Shown piece after piece: positions 22,996 through 36,800 of a stretch of DNA of 64,000 nucleotides. Origin of the DNA: Mermis nigrescens. Taxonomy: Eukaryota > Nematoda > Enoplea > Mermithida > Mermithidae. Where the stretch lies: the NCBI GenBank assembly GCA_036768485.1, contig JAVLUZ010000647.1:1684194-1748193 (forward strand). Reading direction: 5' to 3'. The first letter of the stretch is position 1. Each line of letters opens with the position of its first letter. Below the pieces are notes generated by a model that had not been told where the DNA came from, did no database searches, and was given only the letters and a program-made list of their open reading frames with translations. The translations under genes and the position numbers were made by a program.

Positions 22996-23539
22996 CGATC
23001 GTAATATCCGAGTAATATCGAATTTACAAAGCCGACTAAAATCTTCTTTACACTCGTTGTTAGTGTAAAGTTTACACTATATAATAAGCTTCATTCTAGA
23101 GCCTCACGGTAACTTATTTTTCCCTAAAGTCGTTAAATATATATGGAAACAGATGTGATACGTCTGCTAGGGGCGCATGAAGAGTAGTGTAAAGTGATCA
23201 ACACCTAATGTTAATTTGTTCTTAAAACATTATAGAGGTTTTATTTCTTAATAAATGCTGATCGTTATATCAGAGCAATATCAAAATTATTAATCCCACT
23301 AAAATTCTTTACACTCTTGTGTAAAGTTTAAAATGTAAATTAAGTTTAGCTCTAGAAAGTTTTGGAAGCATATTTATTTACAGGATGTTCTACGTAACAT
23401 AAGAATTACTAATCAGAATGTTTGTTTCTTCTACAACTAGTAGCTTTGTAAAGTTTAAACCATTCAATTATTATAAGAACCGCACAGTAAATGAAATCTA
23501 GTATTGTATTTCCAAATCTTGCTAATTAAAAGTAGGGTA

Positions 23540-24344
23540 CTAGCAAAGAAAAATGCTCCGATGGAACAAAAAATGGGAATATACTTGGGATTGTGAATTA
23601 TCGAGGATGTAAAACGAGGGGACTAGGAAAAATCTCCTATGTTATATGCCAAAAATCGCAAAATATGTTAAAAATCAGACTTTCTCTAAACAATGCAAAA
23701 AATCGAAGTATATTCTGCGGCCTTTGAAAAATGTAAAAGTTTAGTAAACAATTGTTGTAGACATGTGTAAAAGAGAATCTACATAAGGTCTGTTGCACGT
23801 CAGCTTCCGTGTTTCCTACTGCTTTGAACCAACAATATCATCGATTGTCTTGAGTGCATCGATATGTACTATTTCATTCAATTCGCTTAGCTACTGCTTT
23901 GCTAATTCGCTGCTTTTTTCAATCAATTTTTTGGTAATTTGAATATTGCTTGCACTTTGACACTTAGAATGGCTGTATCTGCTGAGTGACATGCTTAGTA
24001 ATAATGAAATACGAACAACTTAATTATGATTTGTTAACAGCATTTCACTTTCAGTCACATTATTAAGCAACTCAAAGTTGAATGAAGTCTGCAAAAAGTT
24101 GCATTACGTAATATGCTTTTAAGATATTATGTCCATCAGAGAAAATTATTTTAAAATAATACGTTTTTTCAGAGACCGCAGAATATACTTCGATTTTTTG
24201 CATTGTTTAGAAAGTCTGATTTTTAACATATTTTGCTATTTTTGGCATATAACATGGGAGATTTTCCTAGTCCCCTCCTTTACATCCTCGATAATTCACA
24301 ATCCCACGTATCTTTTGTTCCATCGGAGCATTTTTCTTTGCTAG
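23540..24344. repeat. Subterminal inverted repeat of Helitron-like copy 2
   Basis: CTAGCAAAGAAAAATGCTCC at 23,540 and its complement ending at 24,344 form arms of about 190 bp (also GAATATACTTCGATTTTTTG and its complement). The same 0.8-kb unit forms the 3' end of copies 1 and 3. Confidence 0.8.
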
Positions 24345-27300
24345 TATCTATCTAGCTTAAAAGAATATCCTTCATTTTCATTCAAATGTACAAATAACTT
24401 TTTTACGCGTGAATATTGTTCCTCAGATCGGTACAGGAGCGGATTTAAGGGGCGGGGCGGTCTCCCTCCGTTGGCTCAAGATAACTGACAGATAAAGAAT
24501 GGATATGTAAATTGCAATTATTTTTGGCCTTCAACGGCCATAATTTCTCAAATTTTTCTAGCGTTTAGCGCCGGATAATACCTATTAATGACATTTATTT
24601 ACTTTCTTGGCGACCTGCAAACCATTTTTCGCTCGTGAAATAGGTTTCAAAACAATTTCAACAGCAGAAAAAGCTATTTTAGCATAATTTTCTTTTATTT
24701 TCAATCAAAAACTTTCGACGTTTTGCGCCAAATGCTAAAACACAGGAAATCAAGCAATAAATCAAACTTCTAAACGACCTTCCGCCTAAATTTCACAAAT
24801 TTTCCGGTGCTTCGGGTACTGTTAGTCGCTCGGGTGCGCAATCTTATTCTTAAATAATTAGACGAAGTAATTAGCTGTTGATTTGATAACCTGCCAAGTT
24901 TTGCACCTAAGCTTATTTTTCTCATTGCATAGTACATGATATAGTGATCAATTTCATGCATTCTCTATTTATTTCACCTATTCAATGTATCGTAGATTTT
25001 GTAGATTGTTTTTTAAATAAGTAGTTTTGGAAGGTAAGATTATCTAATTCAAATTTTAACATAATAGCCACTGTTATATTTATTTTACTATCAGTGATCG
25101 CTGGAATTTGTGTCTGTAAAATCATTACAGTTAGATTTCAAGACTGTATATTCTAAGGTGGCGTCTGATTTGCGAATCAAATAAGTAAATATTTTCATTT
25201 TTATAATATTGAATTAAGAGCGCAGAAAAGTTTTGTTAATAAATTGTAATAAATTTGCATTCATATTTCTTGGTTCGTGACGTTGTTTTCCAAGTTATCG
25301 CTTTCTGTTGCCTATGTCGCTATGTTATGGAAATCGATTAATGAGCTTAAGGACGATCAAAAGATCTTACAAACCCTCTGAATATTCTAGTGTTTCTGTT
25401 CATGAATAATCTACATGTGTACGTCAGACCATGCTTCACAACGATGACGTCTTTATGGCTTATTCGTCGTAAATACTACTTTTCGAGGTGAAGAAAATAT
25501 AAATAATAGATATTTTTAAAGCTCAAGTTTCAAAAATGGATCAAGCTGTTTGCCTTTTTCACTAATGCACTGATAGTGTTTTAAATGCATTATTACATGT
25601 GACGACCTGTTAATTATGTTGCACCGTTTCCTAGCAGTCTTCACTAACTAAAGACAACGTCGGCTCAAAATATCATAACGTTAGTGTGCTCAATTAATTT
25701 GTCATTAAGGTGGCTAGGCTATCTTAGTAATCATGATTTTGCTTAGTTTATATGCCGTGGTGGAGTATTCTTTAATCCAGTTCCCTAAAAAATCTATCAT
25801 AATTGAATATGTACCGTATAATTAGGTACATTTTAAAAAATGTTATCGGTTGTCGTCGTACGTTTTATCGATAGGCTGCGTCTATTTCCGTAGTAAATCG
25901 TAAAAATTCATAAAATTCGAAGTAATAAGAGCATGCGCGCAAAACGAAGATTTATGCGGAAGATTACATTCAGCTCAATGCGGTTAATAGTTTCTGAACG
26001 GCTTATCTCGTACAATTGTGCATTTCGGAAAAGTTTACGGAATCGCTTATTGCTGTAGTTGTGGTACCTACCTAAAAATTATCAGCCGTTAAAAGCATTA
26101 GCAAATAATTGTTAAGTGAGCTAGGCTGCGTTCGTTGTTTTTTCATTTGCATTCGGTCTTTGATTTATTCGTCCGCTATCGTAGACGAGTAAGCTAGAAG
26201 TGTACTCTTGCAACCATTGCTCACATATGAATGACCTTCACTTTATTTTCTCTGGCCCTATTTATGCGAGAATAGTATTTTTTGGAAGGGGCACATGTTT
26301 AGCCTAACCTCTCCAAGCTAAATCAATTTATTAAGAAGTTTTACACGCTTTTAAAGCAAGACTATCAACATCTTCCATTTGTTTTCTGACCAAAAAGTTG
26401 GTCGTCGGTTAGTTGCTCACATTTTTCATTCAAATTTCTGCTTTTTCCATTAAAAATTTCTTTACGTTGCATTGCATTTGAAGGTTTCGGTATTTAGACC
26501 TAAACAAGGAGAATTTTATTGATCAAGTCTAGGACCGAAAACGGATAAGTTCCGAAATTCTTTTTAGGAAGTGCCTACTGCCTACCCGAGACAGTGAGAT
26601 AGATTCCGCGATATCCAGACATTGGCATCATTGGCCACTGTAGTTCAATGAATTTAGAAATCAATTTCTTCTCATCCGACTGACCGACCCTTAAATTTCG
26701 GACCCCCAGTCATGAACCTTAACCCCTAATTGTGTGGTATTTGATGCATTCTGAACCTGTTATATTATTTGAATGAAAAAGTGAGCTTTTTGAAATTTTG
26801 AAAAATTTTGAAAGCTGTATTATTCAAATTTCGTTATCCTTAAATGATTTTCAAACTGAATACAAAACCGGGAATCATTCTTAAATATTTATCAAGATTC
26901 GAATGATAATTTCGTTCTCGGGATTAGTAAATCCGACAATAAAACCGACTCATATTTACTGCTATAGTCCCTTTCACACAAAATTGGGCATAAGGTTTAA
27001 AAATCATCTTTGACAAAAAGCTGGCAGATTGCGATTATAGATAGCATTGATCTGATATATAATTATCGTAATCCGCCGGCTTACTGTCGAAGAAAATTCT
27101 TGAAATTTATGCTCAAACTTATGTGAAACAGACTATGGTATTACGGTCTTAATTAGCAACGAGAAGTGCTGCTAACGAGAAATTTTTGATGGCTAAACAA
27201 CGTTAGTCAACAACAAGCTGCGGCGACAAGTGTGTGATAAGTGGAGCATAATTTCGTATTTGACACCGGTCTATTAACGCCGATACGGGTTTTTCTAGAA

Positions 27301-27802
27301 AATTATACCGAAGGCCTTAAATAGATGCAGTCGATGCCTTATTCATCATCTGGTATGTACATTGTCTCGAAGATTTGCTTTTAGGAGACGCGTGTTCTGT
27401 GTTATGTAATACGTATGTACATCGCAAATTTTATCTTTTGGTAAAACTAAGATATACATATATACTTAACTTTTAACTTCGCTATTACTGGTTGCTGTGA
27501 TAAGTATAGTAACATAGCTAAACAGCGAATAGCTCAAGAGAATCTTTTTTACAGCTTTAACGCACCAACTTTTATGCAGCGGCGCTGGTAAGCAGCACTC
27601 GAATTATGTGTCATTTGGCTCTGGAATTCAATTTTGCCGAAAAAATTATGGACCGACCATATCTCACCGAATGTTTATAGAAATTTAATGCCAATACGCA
27701 ATATTCGAATGCTAATATATAAAATATTGAAATATTCCTGTAGCGCACGATTCCATATCATCGACGTACGAGGGATAAGTTTTTTGGAGACGGTTACCGC
27801 AA
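24345..27802 (+). other. Upstream region of the Ly6 gene
   Basis: No convincing exon. It holds a GCGGATTTAAGGGGCGGGGC MITE edge at 24,432, a TAGTCTGTTTCACA-family MITE remnant at about 26,960-27,138 and AT-rich sequence. Promoter elements of the Ly6 gene should lie here, but none can be assigned with confidence. Confidence 0.4.
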
Positions 27803-27839
27803 TGGCCTTTTTTCTCGTCTACTTACCAACATTGTCAGG
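27803..27839 (+). CDS. Ly6-like gene, exon 1 (signal peptide)
   Basis: ATGGCC in a good context is followed by a hydrophobic run and ends TCAG|GTGAGA, a strong donor. Phase 1: its last G joins GT of exon 2 to make a glycine codon. The frame is open further upstream (to 27,634), so the exon or an earlier one may extend 5'. Confidence 0.68.
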
Positions 27840-30800
27840 TGAGACATTATTAAGTCCTGCTTGCCATTTTCGCCAAAATTTCATCGTTTAGAAGGATTTT
27901 TAATTGTCATTGAAAATACATTCAAGCGAGCAATGCAGTGCCATTGAGCTGTAAATGTTAAAAACTTCTAGGAGGTACACATTTAATAGGCGAAAAATGT
28001 CGCATTGCAACATGTGAGACAGCCAAAATTTGCTAACAATTGCCTGTTGCCTAACGCGATAAGCAATTCCGCTTGTTGAATTGCATTTTTGTAGGTGCTA
28101 AAACTAATATTTTTGATTGTGTCAGTCTTATTTGGTCTAAATGCTGACCTGTTGATGAGCTGCTGACGAACGAGGCGCTTGCTGAATTTTATCAAGTTTT
28201 ATTATAATTTTTATCATATATATAATGTATATAGCTATTCTAGGTGAACGTTTTTGTGGACAAAACTTTTCTCGAATTACCCTCGATCTATAAGGTGCAT
28301 AGCCGTCTGCTAGAAAAAAACTCAAAATGAAGTTCATTTGATTCTAAATGGTAGGTATTAGCAGCAATCTTAACAAAGGTTGTGACATGAGAACAATGCT
28401 AAACTACGTTAACCGAAAAGGCTCTGGCTTTGGAAAAGTCCGTCGTTCTTAAATTCATTAGATTGGTCCGAATTTACCAAAACGTACAAATTTATCATAC
28501 AGCAGGCTTCTTTCTTATTCTAAATCGTGGGATTTGTTTTAATTGGTGCCTATTTGAATAGCCTACATAAACGTATTGTGAAAAGGCGAAGTTTGAATAC
28601 TTTTGCTCAGACACATTAACATGCGTACATATTTAGTAACTAGCAAAGAAAAATGCTCCGATGGAACAAAAAAGGGAATATACTTGGGATTGTGGATTAT
28701 CGAGGATGTAAAAGGAGGGGACTAGGAAAAATCTCCCTATGTTATATGCCTAAAATCGCAAAATATGTTAAAAATCAGACTTTCTCTAAACAATGCAAAA
28801 AATCGAAGTATATTCTGCGGTCTCTGAAAAAACGTATTATTTTAAAATAATTTTCTCTGATTGACATAATATCTTAAAAGCATATTACGTGATGCAACTT
28901 TTTGCAGACTTCATTCAACTTTGAGTTGCTTAATAATGTGACTGAAAGTGAAATGCTGTTAACAAATCATAATTAAGTTGTTCGTATTTCATTATTACTA
29001 AGCATGTCACTTAGCAGATACAGCCATTCTAAGTGTCAAAGTGCAAGCAATATTCAAATTACGAAAAAATTGATTGAAAAAAGCAGCAAATTAGCAATGC
29101 AGTAGCTAAGCGAATTGAATGAAATAGTACATATCGATGCATTCAAGACAATCGATGATATTGTTGGTTCAAAGCAGTAGGAAACACGGAAGCTGACGTG
29201 CAACAGACCTTATGTAGATACTCTTTTACACATGTCTACAACAATTGTTTACTAAACTTTTACATTTTTCAAAGGCCGCAGAATATACTTCGATTTTTTG
29301 TATTGTTTAGAGAAAGTCTGATTTTTAACATGTTTTGCGATTTTTGGCATATAACATAGGGAGATTTTTCCTAGTCCCCTCCTTTTACATCCTCGATAAT
29401 CCACAATCCCAAGTATATTCCCTTTTTTGTTCCATCGGAGCATTTTTCTTTGCTAGTACCCTACTTTTAATTAGCAAGATTTGGAAATACAATACTAGAT
29501 TTCATTTACTGTGCGGTTCTTCTAATAATTGAATGGTTTAAACTTTACAAAGCTACTAGTTGTAGAAGAAACAAACATTCTGATTAGTAATTCTTATGTT
29601 ACGTAGAACATCCTGTAAAGAAATATGCTTCCAAAACTTTCTAGAGCTAAACTTAATTTACATTTTAAACTTTACACAAGAGTGTAAAGAATTTTAGTGG
29701 GATTAATAATTTCGATATTGCTCTGATATAACGATCAGCATGTATTAAGAAATGAAACCTCTATAATGTTCTAAGAACAAATTAACATTAGGTGTTAATC
29801 ACTTTACACTACTCTTCATGCGCCCCTAGCAGACGTATCACATCTGTTTCCATATATATTTTACGACTTTAGGGAAAAAATAAGTTACTGTGAGGCTCTA
29901 GAATTAAGCTTATTATATAGTGTAAACTTTACACTAGCAACGAGTGTAAAGAAGATTTTAGTCGGATTTGTAAATTCGATATTACTCGAATATTACGATC
30001 AACATTCATGAAAAAAATTACGTCTCCATAAGGGTTTAATGACAAATAGACACAGATGTAAACCACTTTACATCACTGTTGAGTGTAAACAAGCGCGCCC
30101 AGCTGACGTCCCTTATTTGATTCCATGTAAATTTTCAGATTTCAGCAAAAAATTCAGGTATTCGCAAAGCTCTAGAACGAAGAATAATTAGCAGTGTAAA
30201 CTTTACACAACCGCCTAGTGTAAAGAGGATTTTATTCCGATTTGTAAATCTGATATTACTCGGATATTATTATCAACATTTATGAAAAAATTGCATGTCT
30301 ACAATGGTCTTAGGACAAATAAACAATGAGTGTAAACTACTTTACATCACTGTTGGATGTAAACAAACGCGCCTACGTGACGTCTCACATTTGATTCTTT
30401 GAAAATTTCTAGACTCCAGGAAAAAATTAGGTTTCTAGGAATGCTCAAAAACGAAGATAAATACATATGTAGTGTAAACTTCATGTAAACACCTAGTGTA
30501 AAGAAGATTTTGGTCAGATTCGTAATTTTGATATTGTTCCGATATTACGATTAATATTTATGAAAAAAATTAAGTCTCCATAATGTTCTATGGGCAAACT
30601 AACAATAGGTGTAAACCACTTTACAACACTGTAGAGTGTAAACATATGCGCCAGACTGGCATATCAAATTTGGTTTCTGGTCCATTTCTAGACTTGATAA
30701 TCGTGTCCCTGACTCATAACCGGAGAAGCAGGCAGAAAAAACAAGACAGAAACGCATTTTAAACACCTAATTTTTGACTTTACACTCGCTGAATATTAAT

Positions 30801-33800
30801 GTATAGGCAATTTGCTTTGACATGCACCCGATATAAAGCACTTTATTTTTATTCTATTGGACTTATCCCGACTTCTGGACGGAGAAAGTGGCGAACAAAA
30901 AACGCAACAAAAAACGTATTTTCCATCATTTAGATTACTGTAAACTTTAAAATTCCGTACCGAACTCCCCATTGAGTTTAAAGAAATTCGGTTTGGTACA
31001 ATTTGTAGGCTTTTAAATCGTAGTACATTCCTGTGTGCCAAAATTCTCTTGCAAAAATTATTTGGTATGATTTATTAATCAAAATTCGGAAAAAAACGCG
31101 TTTTTTCGCCCATTTTTTACCTCTGATTTCGAACTTTACATCCCCATAAAATAACTCAATATTGCATTTTTTAAATGCGGTTTGCTGCGATGTGTAGCCC
31201 CTGAATGGCACTTTAGTACTGCTGTATTCAATTTACCCTGACTCGAGAGCGGAAACATTTGGCAGAGCAATCTTAGTTAAAATTCGTTTTTTACTTCATC
31301 AACTAGAGTGTAAACTTTAAAGCCAAGGATCTAACTCACCATAGAGCGTAAAAGACTTTGCTTATATGCAGAATGTAGCCCTTGATCCGCTCTACATTTC
31401 TGTCAGAAAACATTTTAAAAAAACTCATAACCGGAGTTAGTATCAGACATAAGCAGGTTGAAAACTCGACCAAAATGTGCTTTTTCTCCCCCAGATTTTC
31501 GCACTCTTTACACTCCCATTCGAGAACTAATGCGAATTTCAACAAACAAAAAAAAGTCAATTTGGAGCATCCCTTCCCCTACAAATCTGTGCCATTAATT
31601 TATTTGAGGAGTCAATACTGAGTTGTCCACATGCCGTCTAAAAAACCTCCAAAAATTCATCCTATGTTATAACGTTACACAAAAACTTTACACCTTCTTT
31701 CCACAGCCAGTTTTGAGTTTCAAGAAAAACAAAAAAACACGGGCAGCAAATTTTTTATTATCTATCTTTTAAAAAAACCGCACCTTCTAGATGTGTCCTC
31801 TTATAGCTGTAGGGGGTGCACAGGTGTTAGGGGTACCCAAATATATTATAGGTACGCGCTAACGCGCTACCTATGATAATCCGATGTTTCTTCCAGCCCG
31901 CGATTGTTGCATGTTGCAAACGCAATAAGGAACAAGATACTCATGTACATATGTCAGTTGGTAGCTTAACTTTCATGGCAAATGACGATCATGGCATACA
32001 AATTCATAATATACAAGAGTACTTTTTATTCCAAACTATTAAAAAATTGTGAGTTTTACGGCCGAGTACAAATTCACTTTTTTTAAAATTTTTTCAGCAA
32101 TAGGGAGACTATATTTGATAGAAAATAAATCAACTAAAGAAAACTCTGAATACTTTCTTCAAAAGAAATGACGGAGATTAATAAAGCAAGACTATACCGT
32201 TGTTTGTACGCATGCATCACGAATTTATGATCTTATCATACGTTGGCTAAACATTGTTGAATTTAGTACAGATTGTAGAAATCTCGGAAAATTTACGCCT
32301 TTATTCTGCGTAAAGTTCTTAGGGCAAGCATAGAAAAAACGTTCGGAAAATTTGCGATCTAAGAAGTAAACAAGGATAAAAAAGAGAACACATAGCATCA
32401 TATTAGGAAAATTAATTATTCATCAAGCTATTCATTTGAATAGAAAAAGTCACGGAATAAGTCAAGTTTCTATAGATAACTATGGTTATTTGAGTTGGTT
32501 AAGGATCGTTTTGTTAGCCTAGTTAGAAGGCCTAAATATTTTAGTATTGCGAAAAGGTATTCAAAAATTGTTTTGCATCAAAGTCACTCAATTATCGAGA
32601 GATTCAAAATTTAATTTCTAGATGGTAAAAATATCGATTTTTAGCCATTTCGACATATAAGGATAGAATGACCGGTCTGGGAACAGGCGATCTGACGGAT
32701 CAGCTAGAATGCTTTTTGAGCTGAAATGATCTCAAAATTTGGTATAAATGCTAAAAATGTAAAAGGCATGTCAATTCACAGTTTCTTTTCATTTTAAAGC
32801 AGTTTTGCAGGAACATTTTCATCAATTTTAGGCTTTCACTTTGCCTTATTTTCGCCAAAAAAATTTTCATTCTTATAATTCTGGAGGTCAACACCAGATA
32901 TGCACGTGGGGAGGTTTGAGACCTAGACTCAACAGAATGAAGATATGGTAAATTCTCTTACCAAAATGAGATAAAATGATGGCCATGAACGGATAAAATT
33001 CAAAAATTTTTTCAAAAGTGCTTAAAATTGTCCAAGCATGTAATTTTCATGCTATTTTAGCATTTGAACCGATTATTGACGTCATTTTGGCCCAAAAAAG
33101 GTCAATATCTGACCCCTTCCCCCGATCGACCGTGCTGTGCATTTATAGTCTGGACCCCGAAAACCTTCCCACGTGCACGTCTGGTCAAGAAGCATCGAAG
33201 TGCTAAACTGCATACTCGTACGAATTCGTATCTCTAGTGAAGCATGGTTGTGATTTGTCTGAATCGAGCCAGTTTATTTTAACATCTTTTCTTGCAGGTT
33301 CCGATCTGATTAATTGTTACAGTTGCATGTCATATATTTATAAACTTTCGTTCAAAAGTTTGGGCCATGGCCAAGTTTATCTAAAACCAGAATCATTTAC
33401 GGATGCGTGTGAACGAATTCCCACTTATCGCAGTAGCGTTGGTGTACACGCCAGATGCTCGTCCACTTGTGTAACCTTGATCGAGTATATACCTTGGGGT
33501 AAGATTCTGCGTTTGTTCAATAATTGCTTTTGACAGTGATATAAACATAATAAAAAATAGTGGATTGTAAAAATCTGGAAAATTCACTCATGAAAATACG
33601 AGCATAGTCTATGTTTCTAAAATTGTGATATTTTACAACTTAGTCTGTTTTATATTGAGATAATGTGTGCGAACGAAGCAATCGAAATTAAAGTTACAAT
33701 ACTAATGAAGGTTTGTGAGCAATAATTGTAAGAAAAATGTTATTTTTATGCTTAGTCAAAGTCCTCTATCTATTCTTATTACAATTTCAATCGTCTCAAA

Positions 33801-36800
33801 AGCTGGAAACTGCAAATGCTGTTCTCTTGAAAAAATCGAGCCAGCTATCGCATTTGTCTGATTTTAATTGCTATGCAATCTGGGCGTAAGAAATTATCTA
33901 AAAGCCGAGCGATGATTGGCTTAATCAATTTATGTGTCCTGATTATTTCTCCCTATTTGTTTGTTTTTTCGATATTTCTCTCTCTGAATACTGACGGAAA
34001 TAAATTTTTTAAGAGGGGCAACCCAGTTTTACGTATTGATTTCACAGCGTTGCAGAAAATCAACTTGGTTTTTTAAAAGCATCATGAGCTGCGTATGTTG
34101 TTTATCAATAGCAATGGGTCGTTATTACTTTGCCTAATTAATCCGGTGAAACTCTAATTAGTGAACGGGCCACGCGATAATATCAAGGCTATTTTTGCAT
34201 AAATGTCAATGAAATGTTAGCTCGCCTGCTTGGAACAGCAACATGCGATTAATTACGGGACTCAATCAAGTGCAATAAAGATTAGAGAGCGTTTCGGGCT
34301 AAAAAAAGCATGTGCATCGTATTTTTGAAGGCGTATCATAATGATATGTATTCTCGCTTATCTGAGGAGTAAGAAAGCATGCACTAAAGATATGTGTTTC
34401 GACGAACTGGACAAAATCTAAAGGGGCGGGCTCGCTGAAATTTTGCCTTTAAAACTACGTGTCAGATATACGGAGATGTATTTCAGGTGTTTTTTAACAT
34501 TCCAAATTATCACAAGAAATAAGGAAACTTGTAACTCACGCAAAGCATAATATTCAAGTGATTTCGGCTACATGAAACAGCACGGTCTAAAAAAAGGTTA
34601 TAACTTTTTAAATCCTAGAATTCACGAATGAAGTCGAAGCACTCTATGATTATATTTTCTAAGTCTTTTTAGTCATTTTTAGCATTTTTCTATTTACCAC
34701 ACTTCTGCATATATTTACAGAGAAAAGTAATGGTCCATATGGGCACGGTATGACCGATCTCAGAAGAAAGCAAATTAAGCCAATGATGAAAAGGTACAGG
34801 GCTCAGCTTTCTAGAGCGACACTAGTAGCTACCATACCTGGGCGTGAGGGGTTTAGGGGGTATGCAGTATGCACCCCTCAGAAACCAAAATACCCCCGGA
34901 AACCAAAATACCCCCAGAATTCAATTTTGAAAATTTTTTTGCAATTTGTTGATGCCAATGGATAGTGTTCGATGAGAAACAATGAAAAATTGTGTTTTTT
35001 CGCCATACCACCATTTTTAAGGCCATTTTTTTACCTTTGAAAAAATCTTGCACCCCACAGAGCTTTGGTGCCACCCACCTATGGTATCTACTTGTACGTG
35101 GCTGACTTCTTTAAATTGTGAGAAAAAACTTTGAAATTAGATATTTTGATTACCATTTTTGTCATAGGCAAAAAATATTGATTTATCTTAACCTTTATTG
35201 GCGAGCTTTATGCGATCGAGTAAAAATTGAAGGAGAAATCAGGAACAAAATTTCACCTCATTTCTAATTGAAATACCTGTAAGAAAAATCTAGTTGAAAT
35301 TAAATAGAATGTATGCAGGTATGAAGCTAAATGAATGATTTCTCAATATTCCAGCAAGCTTGACTCTGAAAAATTTTTATTACCTCTGTCGCTTACCGGA
35401 TTCCATTACGTCGCAAAGAAAAACAATAAGTAGAGCAAGTAGATAATTCGGTACAAAGCGCCGAGAAAGTTTATTGCCTTTCTCAGACTATGGTGTTTAG
35501 AAGACAAAAATTATACCAAAACAATAAATCCGACTTAGGTATGCCGGAAGATTTTGGCGTTATTAGCTCAAAAGTGCGCTAAACCCTATTTTAGTGGCCT
35601 TCGCAAATGCACTTCGATAATTCATTTTCCAGACCTCGGTAAAAACCGCTTGGGCTTTCAAAATTCTTAGAGAGGACTGGTCTTCCGCAGTCCCTCCTCA
35701 GCTATATAAATGTATGGCGACACTTTTCTCTGAGAATTGTTTAGACGTCAAAGCATCTTTAGAACTAACGAATTAAAATTATTTTATCCCAGCATATTGT
35801 AAAAGGATTTAGATTCTATTTGTTTTTCGCTCTGATCCCACCATACATTCACAAAAAAGTTCCCATTTCTTGTTGACGGTCACGAACCCAGGTCCCATAT
35901 GTTGCAGTCTGTCTCAGTCTCAGACTATTTTTTGCGAAAGTCTAAATATTTATTTTTAGAGTTCGCCAGAAATGTATGAAAAGACTAAACTTTACTTAAA
36001 TGACTGCATCTAATTTGTCTTGTAGAATGAATCAGCTTTGTGGTGTAATTTTTTCAGTCAGAAACGAGTCATCTTTTTTTGCTTCATGTTGTTCTTGGAT
36101 CTATAAGGTGCTTCGAGCTATGCTAATATCAATTCGTCATTGAAATTAATACGAAATGAATTCGACTAATAACTATTGCTTATTAATAGCTTGGCTTGTT
36201 CAAAACCAATGAAAAATCGGCAAACAAGGACAAGGAGTAAAAAAAGTTCAGAAAATTCAGGCATGCTGTTATGAATTCCTACATTTCGAAATAAAAATCT
36301 AAAAACTCGATTTCGTAAGCTCTAAAATATCGTTTTTCGACTCAAACTACTGAGCCTTATCTATTTTGTCACCAAAACATCGCTATAACTTAAAAAGTAA
36401 GCCCATTCAGAGGAAATAGCTTAGAAATGGGAAGTGAGCTCCCTGGCCATATTTTGATCACATATATGTATGCAAGTACGTGTATTCATTGCCAAACTAT
36501 CACTACTATTCTCGTTTTGTTCAGTCGACTTATGTAAATCAGGCTCAGAGAGATTAAAGTTTTTATTTATCACGCTAATGATTATACGGTAAGGAGTCAA
36601 AACCTAGTAGAATGATGGATGGCTTTTTACATACCTACATGTTTACTCATAATATTCATCATATCCCGCCTAAGACGCTAAACAATGCAAGGAGCATTTT
36701 AAAAAATATCAGATGATGACTTCAGGCTTTAATTTCCTGCATAAGTTTGACGCAAATAGAATAAAAACATTTAAAAAAACGGAAACGCGTATAGGAATTT

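Larger units (their letters stand above)
20600..23400 (+). repeat. Degenerate ~250-285-bp tandem units in Helitron-like copy 2
   Basis: Units recur at about 20,640, 20,926, 21,190 and, after the LINE, 23,195. Each has a GTAAAGTGGTTTACA-like motif, then ATTTGTC, then TTCATAAATGTTGAT, then TTCTTTACAC and GTGTAAAGTTTACAC. The same units lie inverted in copy 3 (29.6-30.7 kb). Confidence 0.75.
19414..24344 (+). mobile_element. Helitron-like non-autonomous element, copy 2 (left of Ly6 exon 1)
   Basis: Begins A|TCATAGGTAGCGCG and ends CTTTGCTAG|T. A short hairpin (TGTTCC, loop ATC, GGAGCA) ends 10 nt before CTAG, the layout known for Helitron 3' ends. A LINE fragment (21,240-22,995) is inserted in it; without it the copy is about 3.18 kb, close to the 3.24 kb of copy 3. 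The body carries degenerate tandem units of about 250-285 bp. The 3' segment from 23,540 opens with an inverted copy of the 3' terminus. No Rep/helicase coding was seen. Confidence 0.68.
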
